From Rhodospirillaceae bacterium (GTDB lineage Bacteria; Pseudomonadota; Alphaproteobacteria; Reyranellales; Reyranellaceae): DNA of 64,000 bases. Below, piece by piece: positions 1 to 7,559 of this stretch. The notes under the pieces were generated by a model. It made no database searches, was not told the origin of the DNA, and worked only from the letters and a program-made list of their open reading frames with translations. Made by a program: the position numbers and the translations under genes. Location: contig WOUR01000018.1 of the NCBI GenBank assembly GCA_009772935.1, forward strand, positions 1 through 64,000. The letters run 5' to 3'. Positions within the stretch are counted from its first letter, which is position 1. Every line of letters starts with the position of its first letter.

Positions 1-111
1 CGCCAGGATCTTCGTGATCGCAGCCGTCAGCGACGTCTTGCCATGGTCGACGTGACCGATCGTCCCGATGTTGCAGTGCGGCTTGTTCCGCTCAAACTTC
101 GCCTTCGACAT
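1..111 (-). CDS. tuf: Elongation factor Tu, N-terminal fragment (cut by window edge)
   Basis: Only the first 37 codons lie in the window. They read [20 protein letters not shown] and then [17 protein letters not shown]. This includes the GHVDHGKT P-loop that binds GTP. EF-Tu delivers aminoacyl-tRNA to the ribosome. The gene runs leftward out of the window. It lies directly downstream of tRNA-Gly and tRNA-Tyr on the same strand, the same order as the tyrU-glyT-(thrT)-tufB unit of enterobacteria, so the tRNAs and tuf are probably cotranscribed. The identification is secure; the rest of the protein is not visible. Confidence 0.97.
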   Translation of the reverse strand, partial: MSKAKFERNKPHCNIGTIGHVDHGKTSLTAAITKILA

Positions 112-175
112 GGTGTCACGACCCTCGTGATGCTTTCAGACACAGAACGAACTAACTGGCCGACCTAGCCAAACC

Positions 176-249
176 TGGAGCGGGTGAAGGGAATCGAACC
201 CTCGTCGTAAGCTTGGAAGGCTTCTGCTCTACCATTGAGCTACACCCGC
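176..249 (-). tRNA. tRNA-Gly (anticodon TCC)
   Basis: Read on the minus strand, the acceptor arms GCGGGTG and CACCCGC pair over 7 bp. The D-arm is TAGCTCAATGGTAGAGCA. The anticodon loop CTTCCAA carries TCC, and the T-arm contains GGTTCGATTCC. The 3' CCA is encoded in the DNA. It sits 64 bases before tuf and 37 bases after tRNA-Tyr, forming a tRNA-tRNA-tuf unit. Confidence 0.96.
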
Positions 250-286
250 AACGCCCAAACAAAGCCGATCCCGCAATATGGTCCGA

Positions 287-373
287 TGGTGGAGGGGGAA
301 GGATTCGAACCTTCGTAGACGCGAAGTCGGCAGATTTACAGTCTGCTGCCATTGACCGCTCGGCCACCCCTCC
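287..373 (-). tRNA. tRNA-Tyr (anticodon GTA)
   Basis: On the minus strand the acceptor GGAGGGG pairs with CCCCTCC. The anticodon loop holds GTA (context GACTGTAAATC). The molecule has a long variable arm (GACTTCGCGTC region), as class II tRNA-Tyr does. The T-arm contains GGTTCGAATCC, and CCA is encoded. It is the first gene of the leftward tRNA-Tyr / tRNA-Gly / tuf unit. Its promoter should lie between 374 and about 480, but I see no box there that I would assign with confidence. Confidence 0.96.
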
Positions 374-572
374 GTCCCAACGGGCAAAACGGAAAAAGCC
401 TGTAGGCGCGCGGGTTTACAGAACCTCCGGTTCGCGAGCAAGCACTTCCTTGCAAGCGAACGAAACGTGAAGCGTCGGAGTGCCCCGAATAAGGTCCCGA
501 CTCCTGCCGCCTGTCACCCGGATTTGCCGGCCGGATTTGCTCCCATGGGCTGCGCGCCATACAAGGCTCGCC

Positions 573-1334
573 ATGGCCCCTCGTCCCAATCGCCCCCATC
601 GTCAGTCCCGCACCGGCAACCAATCCATATGGATTTTCGGCCGCCACGCGGTGCTCGCCGCCCTCGCCAATCCCGACCGGCGCATCGAACGGGTGTTCGC
701 CACGAAGGAGATGGCCGACAACCACGCCGCCGAGATCGGCAAGACCGCGATGACCATCACCTCGCGCGAGGACCTGAACCAGCGCCTGCCCAACGGCGCC
801 GTCCATCAGGGCATCGCGGCCCTCGTGGCGCCGCTGGAAGAGCCCGTCCTGGAAGACATCCTGGCCCGCTGCGGCGACGACGCCCTGGTACTGGCGCTCG
901 ACCAGGTGAGCGATCCGCACAATGTCGGTGCCATCCTGCGCTCGGCGGCGGCCTTTGGTGCCGCCGGCGTGATCGTGACCGACCGCCACACCCCGTCCGA
1001 CACCGGCACTCTGGCAAAGGCCGCCTCCGGGGCGCTCGAAATCGTGCCGCTGGTGCGCGCCGTCAACCTCGCCCGCTCGCTGGACCAGCTCAAGGAAGCC
1101 GGGTTCTGGACCTACGGGCTGGCCGAGAGCGGCGACGCCCGCATCGACAGCCTCGACCTCAAGGGCCGGACCTGCATCGTGCTGGGTGCAGAAGGCGAAG
1201 GCCTGCGCCGGCTGACCGCGGAGAAATGCGACCGGCTGGTGACGATTCCCACCAGCGACGCCCTCTCCGCGCTCAACGTTTCCAATGCCGCCGCCGTGGC
1301 GGCCTATGAGTGGGCCCGGCAACGACCGAAGTGA
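573..1334 (+). CDS. rlmB: 23S rRNA (guanosine-2'-O-)-methyltransferase RlmB, TrmH/SpoU family
   Basis: A SpoU-class SAM-dependent 2'-O-ribose methyltransferase of about 253 aa; the family methylates G2251 of 23S rRNA. The N-terminal substrate-binding domain begins at IFGRHAVLAAL. The three SPOUT motifs are visible: DQVSDPHNVGAILRSAAAFG, then VLGAEGEGLRRL, and finally the C-terminal IPTSDALSALNVSNAAAVA. The reading frame is open upstream to 480. I chose the ATG at 573 because the family signature starts shortly after it and the longer peptide is arginine/proline-rich without similarity to the family. It is divergent from the tRNA-Tyr/tuf unit and followed by tRNA-Thr. Confidence 0.9.
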   Translation: MAPRPNRPHRQSRTGNQSIWIFGRHAVLAALANPDRRIERVFATKEMADNHAAEIGKTAMTITSREDLNQRLPNGAVHQGIAALVAPLEEPVLEDILARCGDDALVLALDQVSDPHNVGAILRSAAAFGAAGVIVTDRHTPSDTGTLAKAASGALEIVPLVRAVNLARSLDQLKEAGFWTYGLAESGDARIDSLDLKGRTCIVLGAEGEGLRRLTAEKCDRLVTIPTSDALSALNVSNAAAVAAYEWARQRPK

Positions 1335-1383
1335 TGCGACATTCGCGGAGTTCGGTTATTAGTCCGTCGAAAGCAGGCTTTGG

Positions 1384-1458
<75 letters not shown>

Positions 1459-1462
1459 GTCC

Positions 1463-2239
1463 TCATTTCGCCGGTCCGGACAGGCGGCGATCCAGCAGTT
1501 CCAGGGCGAGCAACACCTCGGCCAGCAGTCGCTGGAAGGCATAGAACCAGCCCGCCTTTCCGTCGAGGATCGCGCCTTTCGCGAACAGAACGTAGCCCAG
1601 CACCAGGATCGGCGCGGGCCAGCCCATCAGGCGTATCCTGTCGACGCGGCCGAGGCGTTCGCGCCGGCTTTCGAGCAAGTGAGCCGCCTCGCGCGCCGCG
1701 TATTTGAGCTGCGAGGCCAGCCAGCGCGACAACGGCTTGCGATCGTCGTGATAGATCACGCCCTTGAGGTTCGAGACGCGCCCCTGCAGGCGGATGCGAT
1801 GCCCGTGCCCCTCGTTCTCGTAGCGCGCGCCGGCAACGCGGTAGAGCACGGTGCGCGGCGGATAGAGGGTGCCGCGCAGGGGCTGGCCATGAATGCGATA
1901 GACGAAGGCCGCCTTGTAGCCGGTGTCTTCGGCGGCGGGTCGAAGGTCCGCCAGTTCCGAAATAAAGGCATCGCTCAGCTCGTAGTCGGCGTCGAGCGAC
2001 AGGACCCAGTCGGTGCGGATGTGCGTCAGCCCGAAATTGCACTGTTCGGCGAAGCTGTCGAACGGCCGGTGGACGACCTCGATACGCGGATCCTTCGCCA
2101 TTATCTCCAGCGTACCGTCGGTGCTGCCGCTGTCGACCACGACGATGCGTCCGGCCCAGTCGAGCTTCGCCAACGTCCGCTCGATGTTCTGGATTTCGTT
2201 GAAGGTGATCAACAGCGGCGTGACGATCCCGCGGTCCAT
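1463..2239 (-). CDS. Family 2 glycosyltransferase
   Basis: A 258-aa GT-A-fold glycosyltransferase. It opens with TPLLITFNEIQNIERTL and VVVDSGSTDGT (about residues 34-43), the nucleotide-sugar-binding start typical of the WaaE/KdtX-type GT2 group. The DxD-type metal motif is SLDADYE (D83, D85). C-terminal residues from about 205 are hydrophobic (APILVLGYVLFAKGAILDG) and may contact the inner membrane. It is the last of three leftward genes (carbamoyltransferase, galE, GT2). It starts 10 bases after the galE stop, so it is probably cotranscribed. The acceptor and sugar cannot be read from sequence; context suggests a surface glycan or LPS core. Confidence 0.85.
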   Translation of the reverse strand: MDRGIVTPLLITFNEIQNIERTLAKLDWAGRIVVVDSGSTDGTLEIMAKDPRIEVVHRPFDSFAEQCNFGLTHIRTDWVLSLDADYELSDAFISELADLRPAAEDTGYKAAFVYRIHGQPLRGTLYPPRTVLYRVAGARYENEGHGHRIRLQGRVSNLKGVIYHDDRKPLSRWLASQLKYAAREAAHLLESRRERLGRVDRIRLMGWPAPILVLGYVLFAKGAILDGKAGWFYAFQRLLAEVLLALELLDRRLSGPAK

Positions 2240-2249
2240 GCGTGGTGCC

Positions 2250-3245
2250 TCAGCGGCTCTCGGCCTGCATGGCGCACGACCGGCTCTCCGTCATCCAGGT
2301 CCAGGCCGTGCGGACGATGTCGTCGATCGACGAGTGGACCGGCGCCCAATCGAGTGTCTTTCGGGCCAGCGCCACGTCGGCCACCAGGATCGGGGGATCG
2401 CCGGCCCGCCGCGGCGCATCGACGGCACGGATCTCACGGCCGGTGACCACCCGCGCCCGCGCGATCAGCTCGCCGATGCTGGCGCCCTGGCCGGCCCCGA
2501 GATTGCAGGCCTGGAAGCGGCCGGCCTGGCAGCGGGTCAGCGCCGCCACATGGGCGGCCGCCAGGTCGGTCACGTGGACATAGTCGCGAACGCAGGTCCC
2601 GTCCGGCGTGTCGTAGTCGGTGCCGAAGACGGAGATTTCCGGCCGGAGTCCATGCGCGGCCTGCAGCACCAGCGGGATGATGTGTGTTTCCGGATCGTGC
2701 TCCTCGCCCAGCTCGCCCTCGGGATCGGCGCCGCCGGCATTGAAATAGCGCAGCGCCATGGCTCCGAGACCGTGCGCGGCACAGGCATCGCGAAGGATCT
2801 GCTCGCCCATCAGCTTGGTGCGGCCATAGGTGTTGATCGGCTGCTGCAGCATGCCCTCGACGACCGGCAGACGGTCGGGAACGCCGTAGGTCGCGCAGCT
2901 GCTGGAGAATACGAGCGAGCCCACGTCGTACTTCCGCATGACCTCGACCAGCGTGATCATGCCGGCCACGTTGGCGCGATAGTAACGGATCGGCTCGACC
3001 ATGGATTCGCCCACATAGGCCAGGGCGGCGAAGTTGATGACCGCGTCGGGCCCATGTTCGTGGAAGGCGCTGGCGAGCGCCACGGGATCGTTGATGTCGC
3101 CCCGGACCAGCGGGCCCCACTTCACCGCCCAGGCATGGCCGGTGTGCAGATTGTCGTAGACGATCGGCAGGTGGCCTGCGCGGGCGAGCGCCTTGCACGT
3201 ATGCGAACCGATATAGCCTGCGCCCCCAGCCACCAATACCCGCAC
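2250..3245 (-). CDS. galE: UDP-glucose 4-epimerase (GalE-type)
   Basis: A 331-aa extended short-chain dehydrogenase. NAD binding is shown by VAGGAGYIGSHTCKAL (GxxGxxG at residues 7-13). The catalytic serine/tyrosine/lysine set is FSSSCATYG (114-121) and INTYGRTK (Y140, K144). The C-terminal half has the GalE-type NAGGADPEGELGE and GTDYDTPDGTCVRDYVHV stretches, which bind UDP-sugar. GalE interconverts UDP-glucose and UDP-galactose through a 4-keto intermediate. It lies between a carbamoyltransferase and a glycosyltransferase, suggesting it feeds galactose into a glycan. UDP-GlcNAc or UDP-xylose epimerase activity cannot be excluded, and the UDP-xylose synthase gene is close by. Confidence 0.88.
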   Translation of the reverse strand: MRVLVAGGAGYIGSHTCKALARAGHLPIVYDNLHTGHAWAVKWGPLVRGDINDPVALASAFHEHGPDAVINFAALAYVGESMVEPIRYYRANVAGMITLVEVMRKYDVGSLVFSSSCATYGVPDRLPVVEGMLQQPINTYGRTKLMGEQILRDACAAHGLGAMALRYFNAGGADPEGELGEEHDPETHIIPLVLQAAHGLRPEISVFGTDYDTPDGTCVRDYVHVTDLAAAHVAALTRCQAGRFQACNLGAGQGASIGELIARARVVTGREIRAVDAPRRAGDPPILVADVALARKTLDWAPVHSSIDDIVRTAWTWMTESRSCAMQAESR

Positions 3246-3297
3246 TATGCCGTCCCCCGGTCGGATGCCCTTTGGGCAGGATAGCTCAATTGCATGC

Positions 3298-5055
3298 CTA
3301 GCGCTGGATCAGCGTGTCGCCCAGCACGAGGACATCCATCTTGGTGCGCAGGAAGCAGTCGATCGCCTCCTCGGGCTTGCAGACCACCGGCTCGTTCTCG
3401 TTGAAGCTGGTGTTGAGCACGATCGGCACGCCCGTCAGGTCACGGAATGCCGAGATCAGCCGGGCATAGCGCGGGTTGCCCGCCCAGGTGACCGTCTGCA
3501 AACGGCCGGTGCCGTCGACATGGGTGACGGCGGGAATCTCCGTCCGCCTTTCCTCGCGGATGCGGAAGACCTGCATCATGAACGGCACGTCGGCGTCGGT
3601 CTCGAACCACGCCGGCACCGCCTCGCGCAGGATCGACGGCGCGAAGGGCCGGAAGGACTCCCGACGCTTGATCTTGAGGTTGAGGATGTCCTTCATGTCG
3701 GCGCGGCGGGGATCGCCCAGGATCGAGCGGTTTCCAAGGGCGCGCGGGCCCCATTCCAGGCGGCCCTGGAACCAGCCGATCACCTTGCCCTCCGCGATCG
3801 CCTGCGCCGTGTGGCGGCACAGCGTCGCCTCGTCGGCGATGCGCTCGATGCGGCAGCCCGCCGCATCGAAGTCGACACGGCGGCGGGCAATGGCGGCCGC
3901 GATCTCGTCCGGTGTCGCCGAAGGCCCCCAATAGGCGTGGTCCATGACGAAGTGACGCCTGGCGGTCGCGCCGCCGGTCCTGTGCCAGGTCGCGAAGGCC
4001 GCACCGATCGCGCCCCCGGCATCGCCGCCGGCCGACTGGACATAGAGCTTCCGGAACGGCGTTCGCTCCAGCACCTTGCCGTTGGCCACCGAATTGTAGG
4101 CACACCCACCCGCCAGGACGACGGCGTCGACACCGTAGCGGGCCTGCAGGGCATTCAGCAGGTTGAAGAAGGCGTTCTCATAGGTGACCTGCGCCGAACG
4201 TGCGATGTCGCGATGCCTGTCCTCCAGCGGCGCAGCAGGATCGCGTGCCGGACCGAGCAGCTTCGCGAGTTCGCCGCTCCACAGGCGGCCGCCCGACGGG
4301 ATGCCGTCCTTTACCTGGTAGTTGGCGCCGTCACCCGAAGCGTGGCGGAAGTAGCGCAGGTCCAGCGCGAAGGTCCCATCATCCTTCCGGAGCCGGACGA
4401 TCTCCTTCATCTGCTCGACGAACGAAGGCTGGCCGTAGGGCGCGAGGCCCATGACCTTGTACTCGTCGCCATAGTGCGGGAAGCCGATGAACTGCGTCAT
4501 CGCCTCGTAGAACACACCCAGTGAATGCGGGAAGTAGACCCGGCCATCGACCGTCAGGGTGCCGCCCTCGCCCAGGCCCCAGGCCGCCGAGGAGAAGTCG
4601 CCGAAGCCGTCGACCGAGACCGCCACGGCCTTGTCGTACGGGGAGACCAGGAAGGCCGAGGCGAGATGGCAGAGATGATGCTCAACCATGTGCGCCGTGC
4701 CGCGAAACTCGTGCTCCGGCAGATGGCGCTTCAGATTACCTGCAATGTCGGCCCGCTCGCCGCGATTGCGCAGCCGGCTCATCACGTAGCCCAGGCTGAC
4801 GCCCGAGGTCAGTGCGTAGGCGAGCTTGCGCCAACGGTTGGCCTGGTTGTCGCTGTTGACCGCCACATGGTCTACTTCGCCCAGCGATATGCCGGCTTCG
4901 GCCAGGCAGTAGCGGATCGATTGGCTGGGGAAACCGCCCCAATGCTTGATCCGGCGAAAGCGCTCTTCTTCCACCGCCGCGACCAGCTCGCCGTCCTTCA
5001 CCAGGCAGGCAGCGGCATCCGCATGGTAGGCGTTCAGGCCGAGAATGTAGGTCAT
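3298..5055 (-). CDS. Sugar O-carbamoyltransferase, NodU/CmcH/TobZ family
   Basis: A 585-aa carbamoyltransferase. The family forms a carbamoyl-adenylate from carbamoyl phosphate and ATP and transfers it to a hydroxyl. The N-terminal Kae1-like domain starts ILGLNAYHADAAACLV and EEERFRRIKH. The metal/substrate site is VEHHLCHLASAF, followed by SVDGFGDFSSAAW. The C-terminal YrdC-like part contains EWGPRALGNRSILGDPR and VLNTSFNENEPVV, both hallmark blocks of NodU/TobZ. Length is normal for the family. It is the first gene of a leftward run with galE and GT2. The neighbours favour carbamoylation of a polysaccharide or LPS sugar over an antibiotic or Nod factor, because no nod or biosynthetic partner is present. 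Confidence 0.88.
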   Translation of the reverse strand: MTYILGLNAYHADAAACLVKDGELVAAVEEERFRRIKHWGGFPSQSIRYCLAEAGISLGEVDHVAVNSDNQANRWRKLAYALTSGVSLGYVMSRLRNRGERADIAGNLKRHLPEHEFRGTAHMVEHHLCHLASAFLVSPYDKAVAVSVDGFGDFSSAAWGLGEGGTLTVDGRVYFPHSLGVFYEAMTQFIGFPHYGDEYKVMGLAPYGQPSFVEQMKEIVRLRKDDGTFALDLRYFRHASGDGANYQVKDGIPSGGRLWSGELAKLLGPARDPAAPLEDRHRDIARSAQVTYENAFFNLLNALQARYGVDAVVLAGGCAYNSVANGKVLERTPFRKLYVQSAGGDAGGAIGAAFATWHRTGGATARRHFVMDHAYWGPSATPDEIAAAIARRRVDFDAAGCRIERIADEATLCRHTAQAIAEGKVIGWFQGRLEWGPRALGNRSILGDPRRADMKDILNLKIKRRESFRPFAPSILREAVPAWFETDADVPFMMQVFRIREERRTEIPAVTHVDGTGRLQTVTWAGNPRYARLISAFRDLTGVPIVLNTSFNENEPVVCKPEEAIDCFLRTKMDVLVLGDTLIQR

Positions 5056-5081
5056 GCGGACAGGTCGGACATCGGGAGCAA

Positions 5082-5110
5082 ATTACGCCTATGTGGTTGG
5101 TATAGATCAA
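5082..5110 (-). promoter_or_regulatory. Possible sigma70-type promoter for the carbamoyltransferase-galE-GT2 run
   Basis: On the minus strand TTGATC (5110-5105) is followed after exactly 17 bases by CGTAAT (5087-5082), about 27 bases before the ATG at 5055. It lies in the only clearly AT-rich patch of this intergenic region. The -35 box is good; the -10 box matches consensus at 4 of 6 positions. This is a prediction from position and composition. Confidence 0.35.
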
Positions 5111-5362
5111 TTTTTGCTGCGGACCACCTTTTTCACCGGCCTTGCAGTTTCCTCCCGCCCCGGTCGCGGCATTATCGCGCACGGCTCCTGCGCCGCGGCG
5201 ACGGCTTGACGAGGCCGGCACTTCCAAGCAAACGGACATCCTCGCGCGGCCCTTCCCCCTCCCGGGGCCCCGATCGCGTGCTCGCCCGAGGCGTGGAGCA
5301 GCCCTCGCAAGTCGCTGATAAGTCGGATAAAACCCCTCGCTTCGATCGAAAGGCTTTCGTGC
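5111..5362. other. Remainder of the divergent intergenic region, no gene seen
   Basis: About 250 bases between the leftward carbamoyltransferase promoter region and the rightward epimerase. No tRNA, small ORF with a ribosome site or strong palindrome is evident. The last 60 bases (GCTGATAAGTCGGATAAAAC) probably contain the promoter of the epimerase gene, but no pair of boxes with proper spacing stands out. A short self-complementary stretch CGAAAGGCTTTCG lies just before the start codon and covers the AAGG that would serve as ribosome site. Confidence 0.4.
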
Positions 5363-6388
5363 ATGTCCAAGAATGATCTCGTCGTCGTGACCGGCGCCGG
5401 TGGCTTTATCGGCGGTCATCTGGTGAAGGTCCTGCAGCAGCGCGGGCACACCAAGATCCGCGCGGTCGACGTGAAGCCACTCGAAGAGTGGTACCAGAAG
5501 ATCCCCGGCGTCGAGAACCAGGTAGGCGACCTCGCCCTGCTCGAGCCCTGTCGCAAGGCCGCCAAGGGTGCCGCGATGATCTACAACCTGGCCGCCGACA
5601 TGGGCGGCATGGGCTTCATCGAGACCCACAAGGCCGAGTGCATGCTGTCGGTGCTCATCAGCACCCACATGCTGGTCGCCGCGAAGGAAGCCGGCGTGCC
5701 GCGCTTCTTCTATTCCTCCTCGGCCTGCGTCTACAACGGCGACAAGCAGACCGACGCCAACGTCACGGCGCTGAAGGAAGAGGACGCCTACCCCGCCCTG
5801 CCGGAAGACGGGTACGGCTGGGAGAAGCTGTTCAGCGAGCGCATGGCCCGCCACTATCGCGAGGACTACGGCATCGCCACCCGCGTGGCGCGCTACCACA
5901 ACGTCTACGGTCCGGAAGGCACCTATGACGGCGGCCGCGAGAAGGCCCCGGCCGCGATGTGCCGCAAGGTCATCGCCGCCAAGCTCTCGGGCAAGCACGA
6001 GATCGAGATCTGGGGCGACGGCGAGCAGACCCGTTCGTTCATGTACATCGACGACTGCACCGAGGGCACGATCAAGCTGGCGGAGAGCGACATCATCGAG
6101 CCGCTGAACATCGGCAGCGACGAGCTGGTCAGCATCAACACGCTGGTCGACATCGTCGAGAAGATCGCCGGCATCAAGCTGAAGCGCAGCTACAAGCTCG
6201 ACGCGCCCAAGGGCGTGCGTGGCCGCAACAGCGACAATACGCTGATCAAGAAGCTGATGAACTGGGCCCCTTCCATCCGTCTCGAGGACGGCATGGAAAA
6301 GACCTACAAGTGGATCTACGACGAGATGACCTCGGGCAAGGCCTCGGTCGTCAACGCCCTGCCGAAGCAGGCCCTCGCGGCGCAGTAA
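5363..6388 (+). CDS. GDP-mannose 3,5-epimerase-like NAD-dependent epimerase
   Basis: A 341-aa extended SDR that follows the plant GDP-mannose 3,5-epimerase pattern throughout. It has VTGAGGFIGGHL for NAD and ADMGGMGFIETHKAE. SSSACVY carries the catalytic cysteine (C122), and GYGWEK carries Y151 and K155. The second catalytic lysine block is GGREKAPAAMCRK (K194). WGDGEQTRSFMYIDDC, NIGSDELVS and GVRGRNSDN follow. The plant enzyme makes GDP-L-galactose and GDP-L-gulose from GDP-D-mannose. All the catalytic residues known for that family are present, so the same chemistry is expected. It is monocistronic and convergent with the UDP-xylose synthase gene across a terminator. The product probably enters a surface glycan. 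Confidence 0.82.
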   Translation: MSKNDLVVVTGAGGFIGGHLVKVLQQRGHTKIRAVDVKPLEEWYQKIPGVENQVGDLALLEPCRKAAKGAAMIYNLAADMGGMGFIETHKAECMLSVLISTHMLVAAKEAGVPRFFYSSSACVYNGDKQTDANVTALKEEDAYPALPEDGYGWEKLFSERMARHYREDYGIATRVARYHNVYGPEGTYDGGREKAPAAMCRKVIAAKLSGKHEIEIWGDGEQTRSFMYIDDCTEGTIKLAESDIIEPLNIGSDELVSINTLVDIVEKIAGIKLKRSYKLDAPKGVRGRNSDNTLIKKLMNWAPSIRLEDGMEKTYKWIYDEMTSGKASVVNALPKQALAAQ

Positions 6389-6415
6389 GCTTTCTACAGA
6401 TCGACGACGCCAGAC

Positions 6416-6444
6416 GCGCCGCGAAGGAATCTTCGCGGCGCTTT
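6416..6444. terminator. Terminator between convergent sugar-nucleotide genes
   Basis: GCGCCGCGAAG (6416-6426), a GAAT loop and CTTCGCGGCGC (6431-6441) form a perfect 11-bp stem followed by TTTG. It lies 27 bases after the epimerase stop and 9 bases before the end of the opposing decarboxylase gene. It probably stops rightward transcription and may impede the other direction too, although the T-run is short. Confidence 0.65.
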
Positions 6445-6453
6445 GCGTATGAG

Positions 6454-7425
6454 CTAGCGGCCGATACCGCTCACGCCCCTATTGCTCTTCAGCAGTTCGT
6501 CGAAGAAGGCGATGGTCTTGGTGAGACCATCGTCGAGGGCAACCTTGGGCTCCCACTTCAGCATGTCGCGCGCCAGGGTGATGTCGGGGCAGCGCTGCAT
6601 CGGATCGTCGACCGGCAGCGGCTCGAACACGAGGCGGCTGCGGCCACCGACCTTTTCGAGCACCTTCTCGGCCAGGTGCCGGATCGGCATCTCGACCGGG
6701 TTGCCGATGTTCACCGGCCCCGTGAAGTCGTCGGGCGTGTGCTCCATGAGGCGCAGCCAGCCGTCGAGCAGGTCGTCGACGTAGCAGAAGGCCCGGGTCT
6801 GCATCCCGTCGCCGTAGATCGTAATGTTTTCGCCCTTCAGCGCCTGCACGATGAAGTTCGACACCACGCGTCCGTCGTTGGGATGCATGCGCGGGCCGTA
6901 GGTGTTGAAGATCCGCGCCACCTTGATGCGCAGCCGGTGCTGGCGGTGATAGTCGAAGAACAGCGTCTCCGCGCAGCGCTTGCCTTCGTCGTAGCAGGCG
7001 CGGGGCCCCAGCGGATTGACGTTGCCACGATAGCTCTCGACCTGCGGGTGCACCGTCGGGTCGCCGTAGACCTCGCTGGTCGAGGCCTGGAAGATCTTGG
7101 CGCGCACCCGCTTGGCCAGCCCCAGCATGTTTATGGCGCCGTGCACGCTGGTCTTGGTCGTCTGCACCGGATCGTGCTGATAGTGGATGGGCGAGGCCGG
7201 GCAGGCCAGATTGTAGATCTCGTCGACCTCGACGTAGAGCGGGAAGGTCACGTCGTGGCGCATCAGCTCGAAGCGCGGATTGTCGAGACAGGCTGCCAGG
7301 TTGGCCTTGCTGCCGGTGAAATAGTTGTCGACGCAGAGCACGTCGTGGCCCGCCTTGAGCAGGCGCTCGCAGAGATGCGAGCCGAGGAACCCCGCCCCGC
7401 CCGTGACCAGAATACGCTTGCCCAT
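6454..7425 (-). CDS. UDP-glucuronate decarboxylase (UDP-xylose synthase)
   Basis: A 323-aa extended SDR. It has [18 protein letters not shown] for [14 protein letters not shown] carries T116, S117 and E118, and [11 protein letters not shown] carries Y145 and K149. The STSEVYGDP plus [11 protein letters not shown] combination is typical of UDP-xylose synthases, which convert UDP-glucuronate to UDP-xylose. [18 protein letters not shown] and [16 protein letters not shown] bind the nucleotide sugar. I chose the internal ATG at 7425, 6 codons inside the open frame, because it starts exactly at [10 protein letters not shown] and has AAGGGG 6 bases upstream. It is convergent with the GDP-mannose epimerase gene and divergent from the acyl-CoA synthetase. 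It supplies a pentose donor or the 4-keto intermediate for glycan synthesis. Confidence 0.86.
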   Translation of the reverse strand: MGKRILVTGGAGFLGSHLCERLLKAGHDVLCVDNYFTGSKANLAACLDNPRFELMRHDVTFPLYVEVDEIYNLACPASPIHYQHDPVQTTKTSVHGAINMLGLAKRVRAKIFQASTSEVYGDPTVHPQVESYRGNVNPLGPRACYDEGKRCAETLFFDYHRQHRLRIKVARIFNTYGPRMHPNDGRVVSNFIVQALKGENITIYGDGMQTRAFCYVDDLLDGWLRLMEHTPDDFTGPVNIGNPVEMPIRHLAEKVLEKVGGRSRLVFEPLPVDDPMQRCPDITLARDMLKWEPKVALDDGLTKTIAFFDELLKSNRGVSGIGR

Positions 7426-7559
7426 GGAACCCCTTGAAAACACCCGTGCTTACAGGCGGATAGTAGGCGATCAAGCTCTTGAATTCACTCCAAAACCACC
7501 GAAGGATGCCCCCGCCCGGCCGCCAACGGGACGGGCCAAAATCGCGGGGGAAACGTCCT

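Noticed and set aside
3298..5055. Nodulation gene nodU.
   Set aside because: The carbamoyltransferase family is broad; no nodABC, nodIJ or nod box is present and the neighbours are general sugar-nucleotide genes.
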